64,000 bases of DNA from Actinomycetota bacterium (lineage in GTDB: Bacteria; Actinomycetota; Actinomycetes; S36-B12; UBA5976): assembly GCA_009923495.1 (NCBI GenBank), contig RFTJ01000001.1, positions 76,879 through 140,878 of the forward strand, written 5' to 3'. This document shows positions 26,379 through 34,683 of this stretch, piece by piece. Under the pieces are notes generated by a model, which worked only from the letters and a program-made list of their open reading frames with translations, was not told the DNA's origin and ran no database searches. The translations under genes were made by a program, and so were the position numbers. Numbering within the stretch: the first letter of the stretch is position 1; each line of letters opens with the position of its first letter.

Positions 26379-28076
26379 TTAGCCTCGAGTTAGTTTGCGA
26401 TATGTTGCGCGATGTGGCCTTGCAGCTTCAGCACCAAGACGATCAATTTTGTTTTTTTCGTAAGACTCGAAATTGCCTTCAAACCAGAACCATTGCGAAT
26501 CGCCTTCGTAAGCCAAGATGTGAGTCGCGATGCGATCGAGGAACCAGCGGTCGTGCGAGGTGATTACCGCGCAACCTGGAAATTCCAATAATGCATTTTC
26601 CAAGCTTCCTAGTGTTTCAACATCAAGATCGTTGGTGGGCTCGTCTAGCAACAGCACATTGCCACCTTGCTTTAAAGTCAGCGCTAGGTTCAATCGGTTT
26701 CGCTCTCCACCGGATAACACGCCAGATGGTTTCTGTTGGTCTGGACCTTTGAACCCAAATGCACCAACATACGCACGCGAGGGCATTTCGACATTTCCAA
26801 CCTTGATCCAGTCAAGGCCATCAGAAACGACTTCCCAAACATTCTTCTTCGGGTCAAGGCCAGCCCGGCTCTGATCAACATAAGAGAGTTTGACGGTTTC
26901 ACCTACCCGCAAGTTTCCAGTGGTTGGCTGGGTTGCTTCGTCGCTGGCATCTTCATTAGCCGCTGCCACAATCATGCGAAACAGCGTGGTTTTACCAACA
27001 CCATTAGGTCCAATGACACCGACGATTCCGTTGCGTGGGAGGGTGAAAGACAATTCGTCAATCAAAAGTCGGTCGCCAAAACCTTTGGTAAGGTCGCTTG
27101 CCTCGATAACCACATTGCCCAAACGTGGACCTGGTGGAATTTGGATTTCTTCAAAATCAAGTTTGCGAGTTTTCTCAGCTTCAATAGCCATTTCTTCGTA
27201 GCGATCCAAACGCGCACGGCTCTTGGTCTGGCGAGCTTTGGCGTTCGAGCGAACCCAAGTTAGTTCGTCTTCAAGTCGTTTTTGTAGCTTGGCATCTTTA
27301 GCGCCTTCAACTTTTAGGCGAGCTTGCTTCTTTTCTAGGTATGTTGAGTAGTTACCTTCGTATGGATATGCCCGGCCGCGATCTAGTTCAAGAATCCACT
27401 GCGCAACATTGTCGAGGAAGTACCTATCGTGGGTAATCGCGATTACGGTTCCTGGGTATTTCTCTAAGTGTTGTTCTAGCCAGTTAACACTCTCGGCATC
27501 AAGGTGGTTGGTTGGTTCGTCCAGTAGCAATAGGTCTGGTTGCTGAAGCAGTAGTTTGCAAAGTGCTACGCGGCGACGCTCACCACCTGAAAGTACGCTT
27601 ACATCTGCATCGCTTGGGGGGCAGCGAAGTGCGTCCATTGCTTGTTCAAGCTGGCTATCTAGATCCCAAGCATTGCGGTGATCAATCTGTTCTTGCAGTG
27701 TGCCCATTTCGGCCATTAGAGCATCAAAGTCGGCATCTGGATCTGCCATTTGGGCTGATACTTCATTGAAGCGATCCAGCATTGCTTTCGTTTCAGCCAC
27801 GCCTTCTTCAACGTTCTCTAGGACAGTTTTGCTGTCATCAAGGTCTGGCTCTTGGGCCAACATGCCAACGGTGTAGCCAGGGCTGAGCATGGCGTCACCA
27901 TTTGAAAGCTTGTCGACACCGGCCATGATTTTGAGAAGGCTCGATTTACCGGCTCCATTAGGGCCAACCACACCAATCTTTGCCCCCGGCAAGAACGACA
28001 GGGTCACATCGTCAAGGATTACTTTGTCGCCGTGCGCTTTACGGGCCTTGGATAAGGTAAAGATGAATTCAGCCAT
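26379..28076 (-). CDS. ettA: Energy-dependent translational throttle protein EttA
   Basis: A 565-residue ABC-F protein with two ATPase domains and no membrane part. Walker A sites are GPNGAGKSS (residues 38-46) and GPNGVGKTT in the second half; signatures are LSGGERRR (162-169) and LSGGERNR; Walker B sites include LLLLDEPTNHLD. The linker has the family pattern KSRARLDRYEE. Known EttA binds the ribosomal E site and gates the first elongation step by ATP/ADP ratio. It is followed by the thioesterase gene 2 bases downstream. Confidence 0.96.
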   Translation of the reverse strand: MAEFIFTLSKARKAHGDKVILDDVTLSFLPGAKIGVVGPNGAGKSSLLKIMAGVDKLSNGDAMLSPGYTVGMLAQEPDLDDSKTVLENVEEGVAETKAMLDRFNEVSAQMADPDADFDALMAEMGTLQEQIDHRNAWDLDSQLEQAMDALRCPPSDADVSVLSGGERRRVALCKLLLQQPDLLLLDEPTNHLDAESVNWLEQHLEKYPGTVIAITHDRYFLDNVAQWILELDRGRAYPYEGNYSTYLEKKQARLKVEGAKDAKLQKRLEDELTWVRSNAKARQTKSRARLDRYEEMAIEAEKTRKLDFEEIQIPPGPRLGNVVIEASDLTKGFGDRLLIDELSFTLPRNGIVGVIGPNGVGKTTLFRMIVAAANEDASDEATQPTTGNLRVGETVKLSYVDQSRAGLDPKKNVWEVVSDGLDWIKVGNVEMPSRAYVGAFGFKGPDQQKPSGVLSGGERNRLNLALTLKQGGNVLLLDEPTNDLDVETLGSLENALLEFPGCAVITSHDRWFLDRIATHILAYEGDSQWFWFEGNFESYEKNKIDRLGAEAARPHRATYRKLTRG

Positions 28077-28128
28077 GTCCCTAAGTCTAATGACTCAAAG
28101 TGTTCGAGCTGGCAGGCCTAGATTCAGG

Positions 28129-28512
28129 CTAAGCAGCATCAGCAATTTCAACCCGCCGAGTTCGTTCAAAGGTAGCTGTTCCCCGAGTTAGGTCATGGCC
28201 AATTACATCTGCGGTGAGATCCAGGGTTGATCCAGTTCGTCCATCTTGTTCCCATTCACGAAGGGCCAAGCGCCCCACTATTACAACGGGATCGCCCTTG
28301 TTTAATGAAACAGCGCAATTCTCCGCCACATGCCGCCAACAAACCACCGAGTACCAAGTGACATCACCATCGGTCCATCGATTGGACTCACGATCAAACT
28401 TTCGCTCACTGGCCGCTAACCGAAAGCTAGCAACAGGCACTCCTTCACTGGTGTTGGTGAATTTCACATCTGTGGCAACATTGCCAGTAACTATGGATGT
28501 TGATGCGTACAT
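28129..28512 (-). CDS. ssb: Single-stranded DNA-binding protein (short form)
   Basis: A 127-residue OB-fold protein. SIVTGNVATDVKF, VASFRLAASERKF and YSVVCWRHVAENCAVSLNKGDPVVIVGRL (in parts) are the SSB family blocks. It lacks the long glycine-rich linker and the acidic DDDIPF-type tail of housekeeping SSB, ending VEIADAA. It may therefore be a second, SsbB-like protein for competence or chromosome segregation, with another SSB elsewhere (usually by rpsF/rpsR). Good upstream GGAGG (just before the ATG at 28512). Confidence 0.9.
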   Translation of the reverse strand: MYASTSIVTGNVATDVKFTNTSEGVPVASFRLAASERKFDRESNRWTDGDVTWYSVVCWRHVAENCAVSLNKGDPVVIVGRLALREWEQDGRTGSTLDLTADVIGHDLTRGTATFERTRRVEIADAA

Positions 28513-28653
28513 GTTTCCTCCTAAGTGGACTCAACTAATGATGTGCACATCGAATAAGTGTCAGCCACGCACTGTGAAAATTGGGGATAACCCAAGCCTC
28601 TGGATTGCCTTTTAAGCAGGGACACCAACTCGGTACACTTGAGTTAATACCAA

Positions 28654-28704
28654 GCGCCCGTAGCTCAATGGATAGAGCAACAGGTTTCTACCCTGTCGGT
28701 TGGG
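28654..28704 (+). tRNA. tRNA-Arg (anticodon TCT), 5' part of a split gene
   Basis: The acceptor strand GCGCCCG, D arm GCTC-AATGGATA-GAGC, and anticodon arm ACAGG-TTTCTAC-CCTGT are intact, with TCT as anticodon. After the variable loop and three T-stem bases the sequence leaves the tRNA. The missing T arm and acceptor 3' strand occur 1.15 kb downstream (29859-29880). Joined at the shared 15-bp repeat they give exactly 73 bases with a regular T stem GGGGG/CCCTC. The local gene cannot give a functional tRNA without excision of the intervening DNA or RNA. Confidence 0.8.
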
Positions 28705-29858
28705 ACCTATCAACAGCTACATCAATGTGGATGCAGCGCCGTTCTACCTCGCATAGGCGACCAATGCATTGCCTGCTTTGAAACGGTCATAGAGAAGAAC
28801 TCTTCCTTGTTTCTGCACATCTTAAATTACTCTATGTGAGTAGTACCTGAGTGTTCTAAATCACTATCATTCGTTGCGCCAGCGGACATTGATCGGCGCC
28901 GCATTATTGCAATGGCAACCATCAGAAACAAGATCAATCCAGCAGCAATCGCGCCTATCATTGTTGCATTCGCCGAGCCAAACAATGGACGCTTCAGTGG
29001 GGCCACAGCAATCGCATTAATCTCATTCTTACTTGAAATATCGAGTTTCCAAGTCACCGTCTTCTTATCGTCACTGAGATCACCATTAGTCGATGTGACC
29101 TCCCCAGGAAAAGTAATCTTCACATGCATGTCAGCAGTAGCCATCATAGAGTCCATAATGCCTTGTGAGAATTCATCCATTGGTTCGTCTCCAGATGCAG
29201 TACCTGATCCTGACTGCATATCAAAATTCCCTGAAACTACTATCGTGTCGCCAACGCGACTGAAGGCGAATTCTCCTTCTTTATTACCAGTGTTGAGAGC
29301 CGACAGTGGAGTGCCTGAAAATACAAACTTCGTACCGGTGAAGCCCCCTTCCTTGTATTCAGATTGCTTCATATTTGGGGTATTAGATGAAAAGAGATCT
29401 GTGGATTCTGGGGCGCTGGAATTTGGCTCTGGGGATTCAGTCGCCATTTCGGCAAGTGCGTCTGACATTGCAAAAATTACTTCGCCACTTACCCTGTCGT
29501 TTTGATCAATGGTGAAATCCATGGTCAGTTTCATGCAGCCACTTAATGAGAAGACAAGAACCGAAACGACTAACAATCTTGCGACACGCAAAATTGCTGA
29601 TTTGTTCCTACTTTTCAATTGCATCTCTCTCCATACTTTGCATCTGAACTTAAGGGGCTTTACTTGGATTATTTTTGGTGTCGCTGATGACCCTAGCAGT
29701 TTAGCTAAAATTCGTCGTGAATGTGCAGGATCAACACGCAGTCTTGCCTTGATTCAACAGCCCCCGGTAACCTTCACCAAAGTCACAAGATGAATTTGGT
29801 AAAAGATAAGTTTTGGAGCTCCCTTTTTTCGAAAGCCCTGCCAACCCTGTTGGTTGGG
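28690..29858 (+). mobile_element. Candidate 1.15-kb integrated element splitting tRNA-Arg
   Basis: A 15-bp direct repeat, ACCCTGTCGGTTGGG at 28690-28704 and ACCCTGTTGGTTGGG at 29844-29858 (14 of 15 identical), bounds the segment. This is the layout of attL and attR after site-specific insertion into a tRNA gene. The reconstructed circle junction has inverted CTGTTG and CAACAG arms around the core. No integrase is inside; the only gene is an LppM-like lipoprotein. The regions 28705-28826 and 29625-29843 hold no further recognisable gene. It could be a non-autonomous element, a remnant, or an assembly join. Confidence 0.45.
28827..29624 (-). CDS. LppM-like lipoprotein
   Basis: A 265-residue lipoprotein. 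The signal peptide ends in the lipobox LSGC (lipidated C30), followed by MKLTMDFTIDQNDRVSG, the pattern of LppM-family (formerly DUF3153) proteins of Mycobacterium and other Actinobacteria. A serine/proline-rich linker, an extracytoplasmic beta domain ending near residue 215, then a single membrane helix (about 225-245) and an arginine-rich cytoplasmic stub (RRRS) follow. It has no same-strand neighbour and lies within the segment that splits tRNA-Arg. In mycobacteria LppM influences surface lipoglycans; its role here is not known. Confidence 0.8.
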   Translation of the reverse strand: MQLKSRNKSAILRVARLLVVSVLVFSLSGCMKLTMDFTIDQNDRVSGEVIFAMSDALAEMATESPEPNSSAPESTDLFSSNTPNMKQSEYKEGGFTGTKFVFSGTPLSALNTGNKEGEFAFSRVGDTIVVSGNFDMQSGSGTASGDEPMDEFSQGIMDSMMATADMHVKITFPGEVTSTNGDLSDDKKTVTWKLDISSKNEINAIAVAPLKRPLFGSANATMIGAIAAGLILFLMVAIAIMRRRSMSAGATNDSDLEHSGTTHIE

Positions 29859-29880
29859 GGTTCGACTCCCTCCGGGCGTG
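29859..29880 (+). tRNA. tRNA-Arg (TCT), 3' part of the split gene
   Basis: The sequence GGTTCGACTCCC with CTCCGGGCGTG supplies the T loop, T-stem 3' strand (CCCTC) and acceptor 3' strand CGGGCGT, which pairs with GCGCCCG at 28654-28660 with one terminal G-T wobble, then discriminator G. The upstream 29844-29858 repeats the end of the 5' half. No tRNA 5' half directly precedes it. CCA is not encoded (CAA follows). The remaining bases to 30020 show nothing but a likely promoter region. Confidence 0.75.
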
Positions 29881-30020
29881 CAAAACCTTGAAGTCTCCAC
29901 ATGCTTCGACCAGCTGGCAGATACTTTTAAAGATAAATCAACTATTGTGCTAATGTTCCACAGAGTAATCAACTTCCTCATCAATACACCAGAAAAAGTA
30001 AAAGGACTAAGGCCGACCTA

Positions 30021-30827
30021 ATGACCAAAAAGAATATGTTTCGCCAAATTGCTGCATCTACTCTGCTACTAGCATGTTGTTTCTCGGCAGCGCCAGCACA
30101 AGGGGAAGTACTCTTAACTTCGGACGGCTTCAAATACACCATCACTGATAATCAAGTAACAATTACGGGCTGCGCGGAGAAATGTCCGCTCAACTTGATC
30201 ATTCCGAGCACCTTGTCGGCAACAGGTTCTGCTCCAGTAGTGGCGACAGCGAACTACGCATTTAATGGTCAAGAGATTGCATCAGCAAAAATTGCAAAAT
30301 CTATAACGACAATTGGCACCGGAACATTTCAAGATGTTTCAACTCTTACCAAGGTAGAGTTTGAATCGCCATCCTCAGTGAAGGAGATTCTTGGCTACGC
30401 TCTGGCCGGAACTGGAATTACCTCGCTTAACCTGCCTAACACCCTAGAAACACTCGGTTACGGAGCGTTCGGCTGGGCAGAAAGTCTCACATCGGTATCA
30501 ATTGCTAGCGGAAGTAAGCTTGCGACAATCTCGGATTACGCATTTGCGGATAGTCGGATCTCATGGATTGAACTACCTGCCAGCGTTACTACTCTCGGCT
30601 CTCAGGCTTTTGCCGATAGTCCCAATCTGACATCCGTGACATTTTTGGGGAATTTGCCTACTGCAGAAAATGACAGCTTCGCTCGATCCCCAATTACCAA
30701 GTTTTATAGATTGCCCTCTGCTACCGGCTGGGAATCAGCATTCATTCGCGTGAAGGTTACCGTCACAAATGCAGTAGGAAGCAGCATCCTATTCATAACC
30801 ACTTCAGGCAAAGTTGCAAGCAAATAG
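30021..30827 (+). CDS. BspA-type leucine-rich repeat secreted protein
   Basis: A 268-residue protein with a signal peptide (about residues 1-28, cleavage near APAQG) and several LRR_5/BspA-like repeats of about 23 residues, for example TLETLGYGAFGWAESLTSVSI and SVTTLGSQAFADSPNLTSVTF (in parts). Such proteins bind surfaces or other cells in known bacteria. There is no LPxTG anchor or membrane helix at the C terminus, so it is probably secreted. It stands alone on the plus strand between the split tRNA-Arg and an acyltransferase gene; the 243 bases downstream hold no gene. Confidence 0.85.
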   Translation: MTKKNMFRQIAASTLLLACCFSAAPAQGEVLLTSDGFKYTITDNQVTITGCAEKCPLNLIIPSTLSATGSAPVVATANYAFNGQEIASAKIAKSITTIGTGTFQDVSTLTKVEFESPSSVKEILGYALAGTGITSLNLPNTLETLGYGAFGWAESLTSVSIASGSKLATISDYAFADSRISWIELPASVTTLGSQAFADSPNLTSVTFLGNLPTAENDSFARSPITKFYRLPSATGWESAFIRVKVTVTNAVGSSILFITTSGKVASK

Positions 30828-31070
30828 AAGTAGCTGGGCTCCTCGGTTCTTCGGTATTCAAAGAAAGACGCTAGGAACCTGCCCACTTCCAAGCCTTAGG
30901 CATGCACATTTGATTCAATTGTTGATTCTTGCTGTAAACGATTATCAATTTAGGGCATCTTTCACTCTAGGTCTTTGCGGTTGAGTGTAACGACAGCTCG
31001 GGCAAGGAACTCAATAACCACAGGATTAACAGTTTTGATTTCGCCAGAACCTTGCTAGCTGCCAATAGCA

Positions 31071-33251
31071 CTATTTAATTAGGTGGCGTTGCTCTAACTC
31101 GAGTTTCAAATATCTTCCAACATATTTTGAAAACCAAGTTGTAAAGTGAGTGCCATCCCAAGAAACAATCATGCTGTTAATCACAGGTGGACAAACACCA
31201 TCTATACAAATCCAGGGCACAGGATCTATGTAAGTGCCCCCTACAGACTCAACCGCCTGCTTCTGGTTGGTTCGGCGTTTCCCATCTGATGACGATGGGG
31301 TAAAGCAAGTAGAACCTAAACCAGATCTACCAGAAAGGCAGTTAAGTAAATTCGGGGTCGATGGAACTGCCCCAACGAATATAATTTTTGTTCCAGGAGC
31401 ACTTAGTGTCCTCAGGCTCTTGACGAGTCGCTTCTTAAAATCCGCCTCAGAGGTCTTTTTGATGAAATGGTCTTGAGTGCTGATAACAATGAATTCGGGA
31501 TGCAGTTTATTAATTTCGGAAGATGACCATTTCCGGAATTCATCACATCTCGGATTAATAACTCCCGCTTTAGTAACATTTGGAACATCAGCGATAGAAC
31601 ATGCGGGCCAAATGTAGCCGCGCAAATTGTAAATTTTTGGATCAAAGGCTCGGGCAACCGCAGGGATTAGCGCACCGGACACACTCGACCCAAGTATTAC
31701 TACCTTCGGAGCTTTTGCGCTCTGATTAGATTGTGGCGCACCCTTTGCACATTCAATTGCATTCTTTTTGTACTTTGAGATTTCCATGCAATCAAAGCCG
31801 TTGCCGCGCCAATTCTGATTATTTTCAAGAAGTTTTAGTTGCGGACTAACTTCATCAGGCAAGTTCTTTAACTTCAACGATTCTCGAATACTGTCCCTAA
31901 ATTCGGTAAAGGACAAATCTCTTGATTTAACGCCGTAATCATTGAGAAACTCTTTGTTTACCTTTTTTGACCCACCACCCGTTTGGGGCTGTGCATCTAC
32001 GCGAGACATGAGCGCAGGTTTAAGTAGCGCATTCGCTGGCACAGCCAGAACAACTGCCAGGCAAATAGAAACTAAGCCTCGCTTAAGTATTCGTTGTTTG
32101 GATGTTAGATTTTTGTCAGCATATTTTTCTTCGCTTGGTATTTTGATGCTCATAAAAGTTTGCTCGATGAAGCGATAGGTCAAAAATCCTACGATTATTG
32201 TTGCAAGTATTCCTAACAACTTATTGAATAAAGAGTCCATCAACCCTCGCTCTTGAGCGAAAACAAAGATTGGCCAATGCCACAAATAAACTGAGTAAGA
32301 AATCGTTCCCAGCGCATAAAGCGGTTTTGAACCCAATAGCTTAGAACTTAAATCACCTTCAAAATGTTTTCCGGTGAAGATCAAAAAAGCACATGCTACA
32401 ACTGGAATCCAGATTGTATAGGCAAAATTACTTTGCTTTACGAAAAGAATTGAACCAAAGAGAAAAACCAACGAAATATTTCTTAGGGCTGCTATACCTG
32501 TTCGCTGTCTGCCTGAGACAGCAGAGAAACTCAGAATTCCTATCGCCCCACCAATCGCTAACTCCCAAGCACGACAGAAAGTAGAGAAATACGCCAAATT
32601 CACACTCTGCTTAAACACGATTACGCACCAAATAAATGACGCAACGATCAGCAAGCTGAGTGCCACAACCATTTGCTTCTTCCAAGCATCAGGCCGATTG
32701 CTGAACCCTGGAATGCGAACTCTTGCGGCAATAAGAAGCAATGCTGGCCAAGCGAGATAAAACTGCTCTGTAACCGAAAGAGACCAGAAGTGGACTAGTG
32801 GGGATACTCTGTCGATAGCAAAATAATCGGTTGCTTCACGGGAGAACCGAATATTCGCGCCGAAGAAAAAGGTCCAAATGGAGTCTATGTAGATTGATCG
32901 GGCTTTTAATTCATTTACGTAGAAGTGCGCATAGATATTTATTGCAACGAGAACGAAGGTGGCTGCTGGAATAATGCGTCGAACTCGACGTAAGTAGAGT
33001 CCAATGAATGAAATCGACCCTCTAGACTCACCGCTCTTCATGTTTCGTGCGTACTCACGCACCAGCGAGCCGGTAATTAAATAGCCAGATAGCACAAAGA
33101 AAATATCAGGACCATAAAATGCGCCATCAAACCCAGGAATCTGAAAATGGTGAAGCAGAACTGCTAATACAGCTAAGGCGCGTAAGCCAACGAGGTCGCC
33201 ACGAAACTTAACAGCACCGCGTTTAAGACTTTTTTCTATATCGACAGTCAA
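31071..33251 (-). CDS. OatA-like acyltransferase with SGNH domain (copy 1)
   Basis: A 726-residue membrane enzyme. Residues ~15-400 are an acyltransferase-3 domain (FRGDLVGLRALAVLAVLLHH, then GPDIFFVLSGYLITG) with about ten membrane helices and the RRVRRIIPAA motif. Residues ~500-720 form an extracytoplasmic SGNH domain with serine block VVILGSSVSGALIP and DGTHF near the end. The serine block reads GSS in place of GDS. Such proteins O-acetylate peptidoglycan or polysaccharide on the outside. It is a paralogue of the gene at 42979-45207. Neighbours suggest an accessory surface region. Confidence 0.9.
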   Translation of the reverse strand: MTVDIEKSLKRGAVKFRGDLVGLRALAVLAVLLHHFQIPGFDGAFYGPDIFFVLSGYLITGSLVREYARNMKSGESRGSISFIGLYLRRVRRIIPAATFVLVAINIYAHFYVNELKARSIYIDSIWTFFFGANIRFSREATDYFAIDRVSPLVHFWSLSVTEQFYLAWPALLLIAARVRIPGFSNRPDAWKKQMVVALSLLIVASFIWCVIVFKQSVNLAYFSTFCRAWELAIGGAIGILSFSAVSGRQRTGIAALRNISLVFLFGSILFVKQSNFAYTIWIPVVACAFLIFTGKHFEGDLSSKLLGSKPLYALGTISYSVYLWHWPIFVFAQERGLMDSLFNKLLGILATIIVGFLTYRFIEQTFMSIKIPSEEKYADKNLTSKQRILKRGLVSICLAVVLAVPANALLKPALMSRVDAQPQTGGGSKKVNKEFLNDYGVKSRDLSFTEFRDSIRESLKLKNLPDEVSPQLKLLENNQNWRGNGFDCMEISKYKKNAIECAKGAPQSNQSAKAPKVVILGSSVSGALIPAVARAFDPKIYNLRGYIWPACSIADVPNVTKAGVINPRCDEFRKWSSSEINKLHPEFIVISTQDHFIKKTSEADFKKRLVKSLRTLSAPGTKIIFVGAVPSTPNLLNCLSGRSGLGSTCFTPSSSDGKRRTNQKQAVESVGGTYIDPVPWICIDGVCPPVINSMIVSWDGTHFTTWFSKYVGRYLKLELEQRHLIK

Positions 33252-33602
33252 CGCCTACTCAGAGCCTTTCCAATGCGAAAGTACTAGCTAATGAACGCTT
33301 CAACGCTCAGGCTTTCCGATTTAAAGTATCTAATGAGGGATCGGGGAACTGGAAAACCATGACATTGAAATGCGAACAATTTCAATAACCACTCTACCTT
33401 GCTGACTTAAGGTCCCAAGTATTGGCGATTTAGAAAATTGTAGGTACTCATGCGCTTGGAGTCCTTGCCCACAATAGAGTGCCTGATGCGCAGGGTATTA
33501 ATGCGATTGCTCTCGCCCGCCCAGATTGCACCGAGAAACTGCTTAGGTTAGCCGGGAAGCGGTGAAGCCAGCGTCCGTGCTTTATCCAGATAACATGAAC
33601 TA
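33252..33602. other. Intergenic region, no gene seen
   Basis: This 351-base gap separates the divergent acyltransferase and DinB-like genes. I see no RNA gene, strong hairpin or repeat in it; it probably holds both promoters. Confidence 0.5.
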
Positions 33603-34058
33603 ATGAAAACTAATTACGACGCATCCACTAAATACTTCTTTGCGTGTGTTTCAAAAGTTACCTCGGAAAATATGGACAACCGACATCCAACTGGCTGGTC
33701 TGCTCGACAGGTTATTCACCACATGGCAGATAGCGAAACGCAATCGTATGTGCGGTTGCGGCGACTGCTCGCCGAACCCGAGGGGTCTGTTATCCAGGGT
33801 TATGATGAATCAGCCTGGGCAGAATGCTCAAGTCTTGGTTACGAAACTTTAGAAATAGAGCCTTCACTCGCGGTGATTGCTGCGGTACGCTCATCAACTT
33901 CCAAGATTCTTGAATTGCTTTCCGATGATCAGCTAAATCGATTTGGGATACACACCGAATCGGGCCGATACTCACTGGCTGATTGGCTCGAAATCTACAC
34001 AAGGCACCCAAGAGAGCATGGTGATCAACTACTTCGTGCACTCGATGGCCTTGACTGA
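33603..34058 (+). CDS. DinB-like four-helix protein
   Basis: A 151-residue protein resembling the DinB/YfiT metalloenzyme superfamily. The segment TGWSARQVIHHMADSE contains the first conserved histidine of the family, and YTRHPREHGDQL near the C terminus fits the HxxxH pair. The family includes thiol-dependent (mycothiol or bacillithiol) transferases, but no activity can be assigned here. It is monocistronic and convergent to the nitroreductase gene, 22 bases away. Confidence 0.75.
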   Translation: MKTNYDASTKYFFACVSKVTSENMDNRHPTGWSARQVIHHMADSETQSYVRLRRLLAEPEGSVIQGYDESAWAECSSLGYETLEIEPSLAVIAAVRSSTSKILELLSDDQLNRFGIHTESGRYSLADWLEIYTRHPREHGDQLLRALDGLD

Positions 34059-34080
34059 TAGCCACCTAGTTTTTGGTTTA

Positions 34081-34653
34081 CTAAGGTAAGCCGTGCAGAG
34101 TGACTTCGGTCAAATCCAGGCGGGTTCTTGGCGCGAGTTCTCGCTCCTGGGCAGAGCCTTCTAACTTGCCTGGCTCATCTTTTCGACCAATCGCAATGGC
34201 AACTGCCACTTCTAAATCTGCCGGAGTGGCTAGTACCATTTCCATTTTTTCAAAATCGATACCACTCATCTGGTGGCTATGAAGACCTAGCGCCTGAGCC
34301 TGAATGGTCATCAGAGATACGCTCAACCCAGCATCATAAAAATTACGCTTACTCGAATTGCCATCTTCATCTTTCTTAACTGAAACTACAATTAGGGCTG
34401 AAGCAGTCGGTGCCCAATTTCTGTTAAATCCACTCAGTGCCATTGACATCTCTTTGTGTAAGTCTGTACCACGTTTTGCTACTGAGAACCGCCATGGTTG
34501 AGCATTCATCGCAGATGGTGCCCACCTACCAGCCTCAAGTATGGCGAGTAACTCTTGGTCAGAAACTTCGTGTGATTCATCGAACGAGCGTGGACTCCAT
34601 CTGTCCCGAATCAACTCAGTTAGTGGTGCTGAGGTTTCTGGTACTTTAGACAC
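34081..34653 (-). CDS. Nitroreductase family protein
   Basis: A 190-residue FMN-dependent nitroreductase-fold protein. RDRWSPRSFDESHEVSD and AGRWAPSAMNAQPWRF are the family's FMN-binding N-terminal blocks, and AVAIAIGRKDEPGKL is the C-terminal one. It reduces nitro, quinone or flavin-like substrates; which is not clear. It lies 30 bases after the threonine aldolase gene on the same strand and may be the last gene of that operon. Confidence 0.9.
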   Translation of the reverse strand: MSKVPETSAPLTELIRDRWSPRSFDESHEVSDQELLAILEAGRWAPSAMNAQPWRFSVAKRGTDLHKEMSMALSGFNRNWAPTASALIVVSVKKDEDGNSSKRNFYDAGLSVSLMTIQAQALGLHSHQMSGIDFEKMEMVLATPADLEVAVAIAIGRKDEPGKLEGSAQERELAPRTRLDLTEVTLHGLP

Positions 34654-34683
34654 GTTTCTCCTTTGGTGAGCGGCCTGGATTAG

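Noticed and set aside
29844-29880. 3' end of a tmRNA (ssrA)
   Set aside because: The acceptor strand pairs with the tRNA-Arg 5' half 1.15 kb upstream, and there is no tmRNA 5' end or tag reading frame nearby.
29754-29984. Minus-strand open frame containing GGSRTPNQQG
   Set aside because: This string is the usual translation of tRNA T-arm and acceptor DNA on the wrong strand; it is a shadow of the tRNA-Arg 3' half.
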